Of a stretch of 64,000 nucleotides of DNA, positions 25,457-35,100 are shown piece by piece; within the stretch, counting starts at the first letter, position 1; each line of letters begins with the position of its first letter. Below the pieces are notes generated by a model, which was given only the letters and a program-made list of their open reading frames with translations, did no database searches and was not told where the DNA came from. Source of the stretch: Candidatus Thalassarchaeaceae archaeon. GTDB taxonomy: Archaea > Thermoplasmatota > Poseidoniia > Poseidoniales > Thalassarchaeaceae. The stretch is from positions 75,535 to 139,534 of the forward strand of contig JAQXEZ010000006.1 of the NCBI GenBank assembly GCA_029250605.1, given 5' to 3'. A program made the translations under genes and the position numbers.

Positions 25457-28012
25457 TTAGCGCGACATTCTAACTGCCTTGCTCGCTGAATCCACCAGTT
25501 TGTCAACTAATTTAGGACTCCATCCCCTTAGATCAGAAAGCTTGGACTTGTCTCTCTCTGTAATCGCGGATAGGTCGGATGCACTGTTTAAGCCAAGTGT
25601 GTCGGACATTTCTCTAGCTCTAACTCTACCAACACCCCTAATCGCAACTAGGCCTAGGATGTCTTCCTTGCAGCCATACCTAACTCTTCGATGCACTTCG
25701 TCAATAGACTGGTAGAGGGTTTTGTGCGCCCTCCGATCCATCCTTGCCAAATCCTCATCTTCGGCTAGAATCCTCCTCATTGCATACAGGAGCCACTCAA
25801 TCAACTCAACCCTGCTTCGCAAATCTCCAGCCTGGACTCCCCAATCATTCTCTATCGAATCTAGTGAGTCTTCATCCATCCACGAATTTACCACTAGTGC
25901 TCCCTTCATCCTTCGCTCTTCTTCGAGGTCAGTGGACGTGGAAAGAAACTCCCTTTCACGCCCATGTAGTGCTTCTTGTATGGCGCCATAGTCATTCTTC
26001 CTTGGCCAAAGAGGGAGGAAATCAGGCGTACAAGAGGCTAGATGAAGAAGGCTAAGTGGAGAAACCTGCCCGATCTTGTCTTCTCCCGAGATAATGCCTA
26101 TCGCCTTTCTAAGACCATCTTGGATAATCCTACCAGAAATTGGGTTCAGATAGAGTCTCGAAACCCTTGCTCCCAGTGGCGTAGGCGAGTAGGTCATTGC
26201 CACCGGTTCTGGAAGAAAAGACTCAGATGGCTCATACATACTGGCCTTTTTGAAACCAAAAATCGCCGGCCCCCTCCTGGGGGGGAGCCTTCTTCTTGAC
26301 GACTCTTCCTTGGCGACGAGGTCCAATCCAGGGATCGCAGTGGCCGAGTTTGCCCATGATGGCATCTCATCTTGCCAGTCCTCCGCGCCTCTTTCTTTGG
26401 TTTTCATATCCTTGATCCTCTCCTCGACCTGCTCAGACTCCCCCGTCCTCTCTATCATGCCATTCTCACATAGCCAGTGTAGGACATCGTCAGTTCTAGC
26501 CTCCAGAGTCTCTGAATCCATCTGGCTCGAGAGAAAGGTCTTCGACAAAAATCTCGAAATCGCATCTCTATCATCGATTCCCGCAGTAGCCACAATGGAA
26601 AGAATATGAGCAAGTAGAGCCCCATCCTCTTCTGCATTCTGAGCTCCTGGATTAGCCAACTTCGAGGTAACATCTTCAGGTTCTCCTTTGAGGTATAAAT
26701 CGATTAGCGAGTCTTCATCTTGCTTACTCTTTGAAACTAAGAACGACTCTCCGAATTCATCGAAACCCGGTCTTCCGGCCCTACCCATCATTTGCCTCAC
26801 CTCCATTACCGGAAGAGGCATGCTCCTAGCTGCAACTGTGCTCCATCTTCTTGTATCTCTGACGACAACCCTACTAGCTGGAAGGTTCACTCCTTGTGCG
26901 AGAGTAGGTGTCGCCACTATGCACAACAAATTACCAGATCTGAAACCTTCCTCGATCACTCTTCTTTGAGAAGAAGTAAGACCTGCATGATGGAAACCAA
27001 CACCACCTCTTACTGCGTTTGCTAGGGCCTTTGCAGTGACTGAAACACCCTCTCTTGCAGACAGTGAATTTGCCATTTCGCTCCAAGAATCGGTAATTGA
27101 ATCTGAGAACTTCTGGTCCCCCGCAGCTACTTTGGATTTTACATGCTTTGAGAGCTCCCTTGCTTCCTTCTGCGCCGAGGATCTCGAAGCCACGAAAACC
27201 AGCATCTGCTTATCCATATCCATCGTGTCATCCAGAACAGAATGGAGGTTCTTGTTCACCCCGCCATCAAGCCGCTTCGACTCAGGTAGAGAAAAATCCC
27301 CACCGGGACTTTCTACTGAGTGGTATCTAAGATCCAAGCCAGTCAGAGTGCCTGAGTATAGGGCGATTGGTCGCCATTCAGACTTTACTAGGTCGGCTTC
27401 CAACCATTCTGCCAACTCACTTGCATTTCCCACTGTTGCCGATAGGGCTAGTATTTGCGCCCCTTCAACTCTGTACCTAATCCTAGACAGTAATATCTCC
27501 AATGTCGGACCCCTGCTTGGTTCTTGCAATAGGTGGAACTCATCAGCAACTACTATCCCAATGTCATCCATCAGAGAAGGATTCGAACGAAGCATCGAGT
27601 CTAGCTTCTCACTGGTACAAACCAGTATGTCCGAGTCTTCAACGAAATTATTCTCACTGCTCCTATCTCCAATCGAGAGCCCCACCTTCAGGTCAACGCT
27701 GTTGCAGATTTCACTCAATTCGCTGAATTTCTCCGAAGCAAGAGCCTTGAGGGGGACAATGTAAACCCCCCTCATCCCCTTCAAATCGTTAGACAACCTG
27801 TGTGCCAATGTGATATGGGCCACAAGCGACTTCCCACTAGCTGTTGGTATCGCGAGCATCAGATTCCTCCCATCAAGGGAATTTGGGAGAGCCCTTGCTT
27901 GCGGGGGGAATAATTGACTTATCCCCCAATTTTCCTGAAGCATCTTCTTCAGACGTTCGTCGATTTGGAACTCCTCGAGGTCAACCATATCACCCTCCCC
28001 CTGGTCTTCCAT
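25457..28012 (-). CDS. Hel308-type superfamily 2 DNA helicase
   Basis: A 3'-to-5' DNA helicase acting at stalled replication forks in archaea. Domains: RecA1 with Walker A IPTASGKS near 55-62 and DEFH box near 158, motif III SATVGN near 193; RecA2 with motif VI QMMGRAGRPGFDEFG near 405; winged helix from about 490; ratchet helical domain; and a C-terminal helix-hairpin-helix RGVGRVRARE near 787. The order is that of Hel308/Mer3/Brr2-like enzymes. 851 residues is longer than the usual 700-750, and much of the excess lies at about 522-603 in the winged helix, between ENGMIERTG and PTPLGARVSRLYL. MVDLEEF (M9) is an alternative start. It is followed by cgi121. Confidence 0.92.
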   Translation of the reverse strand: MEDQGEGDMVDLEEFQIDERLKKMLQENWGISQLFPPQARALPNSLDGRNLMLAIPTASGKSLVAHITLAHRLSNDLKGMRGVYIVPLKALASEKFSELSEICNSVDLKVGLSIGDRSSENNFVEDSDILVCTSEKLDSMLRSNPSLMDDIGIVVADEFHLLQEPSRGPTLEILLSRIRYRVEGAQILALSATVGNASELAEWLEADLVKSEWRPIALYSGTLTGLDLRYHSVESPGGDFSLPESKRLDGGVNKNLHSVLDDTMDMDKQMLVFVASRSSAQKEARELSKHVKSKVAAGDQKFSDSITDSWSEMANSLSAREGVSVTAKALANAVRGGVGFHHAGLTSSQRRVIEEGFRSGNLLCIVATPTLAQGVNLPASRVVVRDTRRWSTVAARSMPLPVMEVRQMMGRAGRPGFDEFGESFLVSKSKQDEDSLIDLYLKGEPEDVTSKLANPGAQNAEEDGALLAHILSIVATAGIDDRDAISRFLSKTFLSSQMDSETLEARTDDVLHWLCENGMIERTGESEQVEERIKDMKTKERGAEDWQDEMPSWANSATAIPGLDLVAKEESSRRRLPPRRGPAIFGFKKASMYEPSESFLPEPVAMTYSPTPLGARVSRLYLNPISGRIIQDGLRKAIGIISGEDKIGQVSPLSLLHLASCTPDFLPLWPRKNDYGAIQEALHGREREFLSTSTDLEEERRMKGALVVNSWMDEDSLDSIENDWGVQAGDLRSRVELIEWLLYAMRRILAEDEDLARMDRRAHKTLYQSIDEVHRRVRYGCKEDILGLVAIRGVGRVRAREMSDTLGLNSASDLSAITERDKSKLSDLRGWSPKLVDKLVDSASKAVRMSR

Positions 28013-28056
28013 GGGGGGACTTCAATTCGGCCGTTCTAAAGGATGCCGAGAGAGCA

Positions 28057-28533
28057 TCAGTTCCATCTGTGGAAGGCGGGATGGCCCTCTTTCACAGCGA
28101 CGAATAGCCCCTCTCCTGTAGCACATAACTTCCCATCCGCAGAAAGAGACATCTTCACATTTGCTCGGCCTTCTCCAATTTCGACTATTTCTCCGGTTAC
28201 ACTAAGGGTGACGCCGAAGGGAGTTGGCCTTCTGAGTTTGATGCTGTAGGAAGCAGTGACTGTGCAGGGGGGCTCAGATGCACCCGCTTGATCCATCAGA
28301 GCAATTGCTGCGGTCCAGTTTCCATGACAGTCAAGCAGGGTCCCGATTATCCCCCCATTTATCATTCCTGGAAATGCTTGATGTTCTTCAGTTGGTTCGA
28401 ACTCCATCTCAAGTCCATTTTCCCCTCTGAATGATCTAATCTTCAATCCATCTTGGTTGGACGGGCCACAGCCGAAGCATATGCTCGACGGCGCATGAAT
28501 CTCTTGTACAGACTTCTCACCCCCTCTCTCCAT
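28057..28533 (-). CDS. PaaI-like hotdog thioesterase
   Basis: 158 residues forming one hotdog domain. It probably hydrolyses acyl-CoA or an aromatic acyl thioester. Visible features: an N-terminal CFGCGPSNQDGLKI block, which is a marker of many PaaI-like/4HBT proteins, then the central helix HQAFPGMINGGIIGTLLDCHGNW carrying the substrate-facing Asp-Cys-His region, and the strand TVTASYSIKLRRPTP. Convention would place the active-site carboxylate in this helix. It lies between the hel308 and desuccinylase-like genes and diverges from the latter. The substrate cannot be predicted. Confidence 0.85.
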   Translation of the reverse strand: MERGGEKSVQEIHAPSSICFGCGPSNQDGLKIRSFRGENGLEMEFEPTEEHQAFPGMINGGIIGTLLDCHGNWTAAIALMDQAGASEPPCTVTASYSIKLRRPTPFGVTLSVTGEIVEIGEGRANVKMSLSADGKLCATGEGLFVAVKEGHPAFHRWN

Positions 28534-28588
28534 GACCCTCGAAAACCCTCTTTGAAATTGAATATTCCCAAAACGGTCTTGCGTATTG

Positions 28589-28596
28589 TATTAATT
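28589..28596 (+). promoter_or_regulatory. TATA-like box before the desuccinylase-like gene
   Basis: TATTAATT ends 22 nt before the GTG at 28618. It supports that start and a leaderless transcript. Confidence 0.4.
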
Positions 28597-28617
28597 TGCG
28601 AATCCCTCGGGCTAACA

Positions 28618-29973
28618 GTGAGCGCGGACGATTCAGCCAAAGGAGACCCACCTTCAAGTAGTCGCGAGACGAAACCACCGCCTCGTGCAAAGAAGAGAAG
28701 GTTCGCTCCGATTAAGATAGCAAATCAGATTCCAATGCGTAGACGCAAGGAAATCGAAAAGGCATTGGGAGAGGTGGGAGGGAGCCCAACTAAGTGGTCT
28801 CGTAACGGTGGAACAAAGAATCATGTCTTCATGAGGAAGAGGATCAAACCTGGTACGATTAGGCATATGGAGTATGATCTCCTAGATGTTGAGATAGGCG
28901 AGTCATGGCCAGTCCCAATCAGTGTAATCCATGGTTCCCGACCTGGCCCCGTAGTGACCCTTCTGGGGGCTATTCATGGGGACGAATTAGTTGGCCCTCT
29001 AGCCCTAACTTACCTCTGTGGCCCCAACTTCATGGGCCCAGATAGGGTGATTGATGCTGGTGTTCTGGCTGGTACGATTCGAATCGTCCCGATCGTCAAT
29101 CTTCCCGGATATAGGAGGATGATACGTGACTTCCCTGATGGCAGGGATTTGAACAGATGCTTTCCCGGGAAACCAGACAGCAACACCACTTCTAGAGTGG
29201 CTCACAAGCTTTGGAGCAAACTCATCTCAACTAGTGACTATGTTGTCGATCTTCACTCGGCAGCAAAGGGAAGGACAAATATCCCGCAGATTAGAGCCAA
29301 TCTCGCACATGCAAGCAGCAATCGAATCGCAAGGTCGTTCGGAATCGAGACAATCCTGGATAGCGAGGGTCCTCGCGGATCGCTCCGCAGGGTAGCCAAC
29401 CAGGAGGACATCGCCTGCATCACCTACGAAGGAGGGGGTTCGGACGAGGCAGACCCGGAGTCTGTTCAGATTTCCATGTATGGCATAATCAACCTTCTCA
29501 GGAGCCTTAGGATGCTGCCCGGATACCCAAGCAAGCCCAGATTCAGGATTCTGGCTTCTGGATCAGTTTGGATCAGATCCGATCAGGGCGGCCTCCTCGA
29601 TGTCCTTGCCCCTGCAGGGAGCTTCGTCGAGGAAGGGGAGATCGTGGCCACAATCACCGATCCCGAACTCCCAGGGGCCCAGCACGACGTCGTCTCCCCC
29701 ATCAGGGGCTTGTTGATCAGTTCAGCTACTCACCCATTCGTAAATTCAGGATCTCCGATCGGCCATCTCCTTCCTGTCAAGAGGGGCGTCACCACTCTGA
29801 AGAGGAGGCTTGATGATGAGGGTTGTTTGATCATCAGCGGTTCTGATGGTGAGCCACCATGGAGAGAGGACGAGGAAATCGAGGACATCGCCGTCTTCGG
29901 AGAGTGGTCAGGAGGATCACCCGACGCGGAGTGGGGTCCAGCGGGTTCCACAGATGAAGAAGAAGACAACTGA
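28618..29973 (+). CDS. Succinylglutamate desuccinylase/aspartoacylase-family zinc hydrolase
   Basis: A zinc-dependent M14-like deacylase; the natural substrate is unknown. I use GTG 28618 (about 451 residues) because a TATA-like box lies 22 nt upstream and the longer frame from 28453 would run 81 nt into the divergent thioesterase. Residues: a basic, proline-rich N-terminus (PPPRAKKRRF), zinc ligands in AIHGDELVG, the substrate loop RDLNRCFPG, and the third ligand in VVDLHSAAKG. The C-terminal part has a biotinyl/lipoyl-like barrel (GGLLDVLAPAGSFVEEGEIV, VSPIRGLLISS), as in archaeal and bacterial AstE/AspA homologues, and an acidic tail. The N-terminal 60 residues look disordered. Confidence 0.88.
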   Translation: MSADDSAKGDPPSSSRETKPPPRAKKRRFAPIKIANQIPMRRRKEIEKALGEVGGSPTKWSRNGGTKNHVFMRKRIKPGTIRHMEYDLLDVEIGESWPVPISVIHGSRPGPVVTLLGAIHGDELVGPLALTYLCGPNFMGPDRVIDAGVLAGTIRIVPIVNLPGYRRMIRDFPDGRDLNRCFPGKPDSNTTSRVAHKLWSKLISTSDYVVDLHSAAKGRTNIPQIRANLAHASSNRIARSFGIETILDSEGPRGSLRRVANQEDIACITYEGGGSDEADPESVQISMYGIINLLRSLRMLPGYPSKPRFRILASGSVWIRSDQGGLLDVLAPAGSFVEEGEIVATITDPELPGAQHDVVSPIRGLLISSATHPFVNSGSPIGHLLPVKRGVTTLKRRLDDEGCLIISGSDGEPPWREDEEIEDIAVFGEWSGGSPDAEWGPAGSTDEEEDN

Positions 29974-29984
29974 AGGAATTGTAC

Positions 29985-31127
29985 TCAGAGGGTCTTCAAC
30001 TGCCTGGTTCCGGCGGACTGAACTGCTGGTACGCCACCCGGTCCCATCCAGGGGTCAGGCTTGTTGCCTAGGATACCATCCAGTTCGGACATGTCATCAT
30101 CGGTCAGTCTCTTGGCGACATCTATGCACCCCATGTTGTCCTCAATCTGTGCAGAGGTTGTTGCCCCCATCAAGATGGTCGAGACGTTTGGATTCTTCAA
30201 GCACCAGGCAAGCGCAAGCTGAGCAGGCGAGCAATCTACCTTGTCCGCATATTCAACGAGTTTTGCCACCACTTCGAACTCGCCCTTTCGCCTCCTTTCC
30301 TCTAGATCCTCTAGAAGCCATTCGTACCCCTCCTGTGTTGCTCTCGAGTCATCTGGAACCCCATCCAGGTACTTGCCCGTAAGGAAACCAGACCTCAGTG
30401 GACTCCATATTGTGGTGCCTATATTGTACGGCGGGTTGAACATCGGAAAATACTCGTTCTCGAATCTATCCCGGTGCAGCATATTGTACTGTGGTTGCTC
30501 GAACTGAGGTGGTTCTAGCCCCTCGCTCCTGGCTATCCAAAAGGCCTCGGTAATCTGCTGGGCGGACCACTCACTGGTTCCCCATGCAGTGGCCCTTCCA
30601 GAGCGAACCATCTGCGTCATGGATCTTACAACGGTTGAGGTAGGAGTGTGTGGGTCTGGCCTATGGCAGAAAAGCAAGTCCACGTAGTCAAGCTGTAGGC
30701 GAGATAGTGATGCATCCAGACCCTCTCTGCAGTGTTTCATTGAAAGACCGGATTCGTTTACCCCGGAGCCTCCCCAGAATGTCTTGGTTGTTATGACCAA
30801 GTCCGAGCGACGCCATAGTTCCGAGTCCTCCTCATGGAGTTCCTTCAGTGCTATTCCGAAAATCCTCTCAGCCTCCCCGATTGGGTTACCGTAAGCCTCT
30901 GCATGATCGAAGCAGTTCACCCCATTATTGCGAACCATACTCATCAGTTCTTTAGCGGTCTTAACACCCTCATCGCCGGATAGCCTGTCCTTGATTCCGT
31001 ATGTGGCCCAGAACCCGTATGAGAGGACAGAGACCTGAATACCGGTATTGCCCATCATTCGATAGTACATGTTCTCGTCAGTCATATTCAATTCCGAACA
31101 GGTTGACCTAGTTAATTCATTCATCAT
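29985..31127 (-). CDS. Aldo/keto reductase, Kv-beta-like
   Basis: An NADPH-dependent aldo/keto reductase of 380 residues, TIM-barrel fold, most like the voltage-gated potassium channel beta/YghZ group. Visible: N-terminal MGNTGIQVSVLSYGFW, the tetrad Asp/Tyr in NCFDHAEAYG, the Lys in VITTKTFWGG, and the His in LLFCHRPDP. The coenzyme-binding loop is GATTSAQIEDNMG near the C-terminus. The start overlaps the esterase stop (ATGATGAATGA), implying coupled translation; M15 (MTDENMYYR) is an alternative start giving a more usual N-terminus. The substrate is unknown. Convergent with the desuccinylase-like gene, 11 nt apart. Confidence 0.93.
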   Translation of the reverse strand: MMNELTRSTCSELNMTDENMYYRMMGNTGIQVSVLSYGFWATYGIKDRLSGDEGVKTAKELMSMVRNNGVNCFDHAEAYGNPIGEAERIFGIALKELHEEDSELWRRSDLVITTKTFWGGSGVNESGLSMKHCREGLDASLSRLQLDYVDLLFCHRPDPHTPTSTVVRSMTQMVRSGRATAWGTSEWSAQQITEAFWIARSEGLEPPQFEQPQYNMLHRDRFENEYFPMFNPPYNIGTTIWSPLRSGFLTGKYLDGVPDDSRATQEGYEWLLEDLEERRRKGEFEVVAKLVEYADKVDCSPAQLALAWCLKNPNVSTILMGATTSAQIEDNMGCIDVAKRLTDDDMSELDGILGNKPDPWMGPGGVPAVQSAGTRQLKTL

Positions 31128-32067
31128 TCAGATAAATCCATCTTGTCGCCTTTTGGAGACATTTTCTTGATTCAGGAACTAATAATCCAAACAGCCACCA
31201 ATCGTGAAACATATCCGGCCAGATTTCCATCCTCACATCTACTCCATCTTCAGATGCCTTGTCACATACCCTCCTACTGTCGTCAAGCAGAATCTCCCTA
31301 TCCCCAACTAGAATTAGCATCCTTGGAAATTCTATGAAACTACCATTCACTGGAGAGATTTCTGGAATAGAAGCATCGATTTCCCCAGGGACATAGTTTC
31401 TAGCGTGATCCTTCGGGGCTTCTTTTGGGAACATCGGCTCAGACTTGGCCCTGGTGCTGTAAGATTCTGACGAACATGTAAGGTCAGTCCAGGGCGAGAA
31501 AAGTATCGATGCATCCGGCATCCTGGCCCCGTTGTCACGAATACTCATCATCAGTGCCAGACTCAAACCTCCGCCAGCCGAGTCTCCTGCTAGAATGATA
31601 TCTGATTCGGAAAACCTTCTTGAGATGCTATTCCAAGCCTTAATCGCATCTTCAAGTGCAGCTGGATATGGGTTCTCTGGAGCCAATCTATACTCAATGC
31701 AATATATCGACATCCCAGAAATACTGGCAAAGTTAGACAACCCAACCCGATGTGTGCTCTTCGACGAACCCCAGCAATAACCACCCCCATGCAAGTATAC
31801 GAGGACTCTTCGTGAGTCACTGCCCTTAATGGGGTGAAAAACAACCCCTGGAACCCCATCAAAATCTTCTTTCTCACAAGTAGCCCTTAGAGTAGGAGAT
31901 GCAAGAAGACTAGCAACCGATGATATGGGGTGGATAATCAACCTGAGTGTCTTCGGAGAGGGTCGAAAGATACGATATAGGAATTTGCTTGGCCGAAGAA
32001 GTAGCCCAGAAACAAGTTTACTTCGAATGCTCATACCTACTCTCGTTTGACGCTCCCAGTCAGACAA
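31117..32067 (-). CDS. Alpha/beta hydrolase, hormone-sensitive-lipase-type esterase
   Basis: 316 residues. It probably hydrolyses short-chain esters in the cytosol. The oxyanion motif HGGGYCWG is near 91-98, YRLAPENPYPAALED follows, and the nucleophile elbow is GDSAGGG with Ser near 166. Catalytic Asp in LVGDREIL and His in WPDMFHDWW complete the triad. The HGGG and GDSAGG pair is the signature of the HSL family (family IV). The last codons overlap the start of the aldo/keto reductase by 11 nt, so the two genes form an operon. Confidence 0.93.
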   Translation of the reverse strand: MSDWERQTRVGMSIRSKLVSGLLLRPSKFLYRIFRPSPKTLRLIIHPISSVASLLASPTLRATCEKEDFDGVPGVVFHPIKGSDSRRVLVYLHGGGYCWGSSKSTHRVGLSNFASISGMSIYCIEYRLAPENPYPAALEDAIKAWNSISRRFSESDIILAGDSAGGGLSLALMMSIRDNGARMPDASILFSPWTDLTCSSESYSTRAKSEPMFPKEAPKDHARNYVPGEIDASIPEISPVNGSFIEFPRMLILVGDREILLDDSRRVCDKASEDGVDVRMEIWPDMFHDWWLFGLLVPESRKCLQKATRWIYLNDE

Positions 32068-32140
32068 TATGAATCCTAAGGAGTGATTTTCATCCTCGAA
32101 ATCCCATTCTTCGTTGGGTTATTTAATGGCCACAGTGACA

Positions 32141-35100
32141 TCATTTTTCATCATTTGACCATGCAAAGCTCGGTGCCTCTGGTAGCTCCACGCCCTTATT
32201 CTCTGGACGAATAGCCAATCTCTCCGGACTCACCCCATATGCCTCCAGTGCCTCTTGCAGTTCCCTGGATCGAGAAATCCTGGCTCCAATTAATGCTCCA
32301 CCACCGGTTAGGCTGATTAGAAGAACGATTATTCCGATTATGCCAGCAGGACTTGAAATGGCCGCTAAGAACCTGTTCTCTGATTCCGGCTCGAACCAAG
32401 TCGACACCATAACGCTCCATTCAATCTCTGTTACGTACTCACCTTCCGAGATAATGACCCTAATCTTCTGTACCGACGCTCCTTCATCGCAAACTTGCAC
32501 CTGAAGATCGCTAATTGGATTCTTGCAATTGATGGGAAGTAGCAGAATCTCCTTCCCACTATCGCTAGTATTCATTTCCAGAGAGTAACCACTCATCGAC
32601 CAAGAGATGGTTGCGTCGACCGATGACTGGATTCCGGATAGAGAGATTCCAAAAGACTCGTTTGCAGAGTCCCAATGCACGGGCATTTCCTCGTATGAAT
32701 TGGGTCCATCGTAGATCTCACCATTGCTTAGGTACACTGTTCCACCCGACTTCTCATAGTTTGCAAGAACTAGATCGAGCCTGTTAACTAACTCGTCTTT
32801 CACCTCGTCACAATCATCGTCAATTCCATTCCACTGTTCTACAGCGCCAGGGAATGTGCTTCCCACAAAATCGTCACAGTCTTCATACTCGTAGAAACCG
32901 TCATTGTCCCTGTCGTAGTCAGCCAAAACAGGACTTGAGAGCCCACGAGAGACCTCGGTCCCATCGTCCACCCCATCTTGATCTGAATCGGCAGAGTCGA
33001 ACATCGTGCTATAGTTGTGGTACTCGGAGTAGTCAGATAACCCGTCCCCATCAGTATCAATATCATAGAAATCCTCGTCTACAACTTCGTCGCAATCATT
33101 GTCTTTCCCATCAAGCTCCTCTGGTCTTTCCGGCGCTCTCTCGAAGTCATTATCATCGCAGTCCTGGAAGTGATACCAGCCATCGAGATCGGCATCAGGA
33201 TCTGCAACGAGTGGATCCGACATCAGCTCATTCAACTCTACTCCATCAGGCAGGCCATCACCATCTGAGTCCCCGTTGCCCGGGTCAGTGGAGAAGTAAT
33301 GGAACTCTGAGTAGTCAGTTATGCCATCTCCATCCGAGTCTACCCATAAGAAGTCCTCATCGCTTTCCTCATCACAGTCATTGTCCATCCCATCTAGAAT
33401 CTCTGGGACCCCTGGAGCAAAACTAGAGTCATTATCATCGCAATCCTCGAACCAATAGGCACCGTCCCCATCATTGTCTAAATCCACGGTCAATGGATCG
33501 CTTCCATACACCTCAACCTCCCGGTCATCCGATATGCCATCGTCATCTGAATCTGGATTAATTGGACTGGTTCCATGGACATGGAACTCATCCCAGTCAG
33601 ACAAACCGTCACCATCTTGGTCAGATTCATTGTAACCCTCGTCCTCTAATCCATCGCAATCGTCATCCTTCCCGTTTAGCAATTCCTGCATTCCGGGGTT
33701 AACACTTGCATCATCATCGTCGCAGTCAATGAAGTGATAGTATTCATCTGAGTCGTTATCTGGGTCAAATGTGAGAGGGTCAGACAACCAATTAACAACC
33801 TCATCGTAGTCATTCAAACCATCACCATCCGAATCTTCCGAGTTAGGGTTGGTCCCGTAAATAATCACCTCTTCGTAGTCATCTAGGCCCTCATTGTCAG
33901 TGTCCGGATTGATTGCATTGGTGCCATAGACCACAATTTCTTCGTAGTCGTTCAAGATATCCCCGTCAGTGTCCGGATCCAATGGATTGGTCTTGTGATT
34001 CTGAGTCTCGTTGTAATCACTCAACCCGTCACCATCGTCATCGTCGTCCAGGAAGTCGCAGTCCCCGTCATCGTCAGTGTCCGTTGGGGTCGAGGAGTTG
34101 TCCAGGGGGTCAGTTGAGCAAGACTGCTCAGCAGTGTCGTTCCATCCATCGTTATCATCATCTTCATCATTGTAGTCCGGCCATCCGTCTCCGTCAAAGT
34201 CAGTCACATTCCCGACTCCATGGAGAATCACCTCCCAAGAATTAACCGTTCCCGAGTTTGATCCAGAAACGGCATCTCTAACTTTCAACTTCCATTCGCC
34301 TTGTGAAGACTCATCCCAGTGCTGTACGGTGCCGAACCTCCAATTTGAGTAGTCCGCGTTGTTGTCCGTGTGTTCCTCTGCGAGCCAAGATTCGTGTCCA
34401 CTTGGGGATTGGAGGACTATGTCTAACTCCCCTCTAGCACCATGGGTGATGTCCACAATCACATCAATCGATTCTAACCTCAAGTCTACTGGTACTGATA
34501 GATTAAACTCAGTCCAAGTTGAAGGCCCATTGTCAATTCCAGTATTTGGGGTGTATGGGCCAAAGCTAGCATTGCTCTCTTCGCCGCTACTGCTCCAATT
34601 ATGCGCAAGTGAAACCGCTGCCCCAGCGTCTACTGCACCGAAGCCGAACTTGTGGGAAACGTCGTGACCTGCTCCATTCATGTTCCAAGATGAGTCATTA
34701 GCATCGTTCTTTCTTGAGGAATGGACTAGGATATTCTGGACGTCTCTCCAAGTCAAATCCGGATTTGCCTCAAGAACCAGGGCAATGACCCCGGAAACCA
34801 GAGGGGTAGCACTAGATGTTCCTCCAAAGTCATGGGTGATGTCTCCACCGTCGTAACCACCGGAACCAGTAATGTCGGTTGTCGTGATTCCCTCGTAGTT
34901 CCCTTGTGGAATTCCCCCATTTGAGTGAGCCGTAACCAAGATGTTTGCACCGGGTTCGGAATACCAAGACTGTTCTCCGTAATGAGTAATGGCTGCGACT
35001 GCAATGGAGTATCTAATGTTGGAATAACCATCGTAGTTAGAATTGTCATCAGCATCCAGTCCGTTACCTGCAGCCCATGTGTATATGTTCCCAAGCCCAG

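Noticed and set aside
27036-27764. A 242-residue open frame opposite hel308
   Set aside because: Antisense shadow of the helicase; no recognisable motif and no promoter or ribosome site.
28453-28617. N-terminal extension of the desuccinylase-like protein
   Set aside because: Would overlap the thioesterase gene and skip the TATA-like box; the extra residues look like read-through of the antisense strand.
32854-33426. A 190-residue His/Arg/Ser-rich frame opposite the subtilase repeats
   Set aside because: It is the complement of the Asp/Gly calcium-loop codons; its composition is explained by the repeats.
32882-34036. CRISPR array in the repeat region
   Set aside because: Units of 69 and 282 nt are in frame with a protein and have no unique spacers or constant repeats of 24-40 nt.
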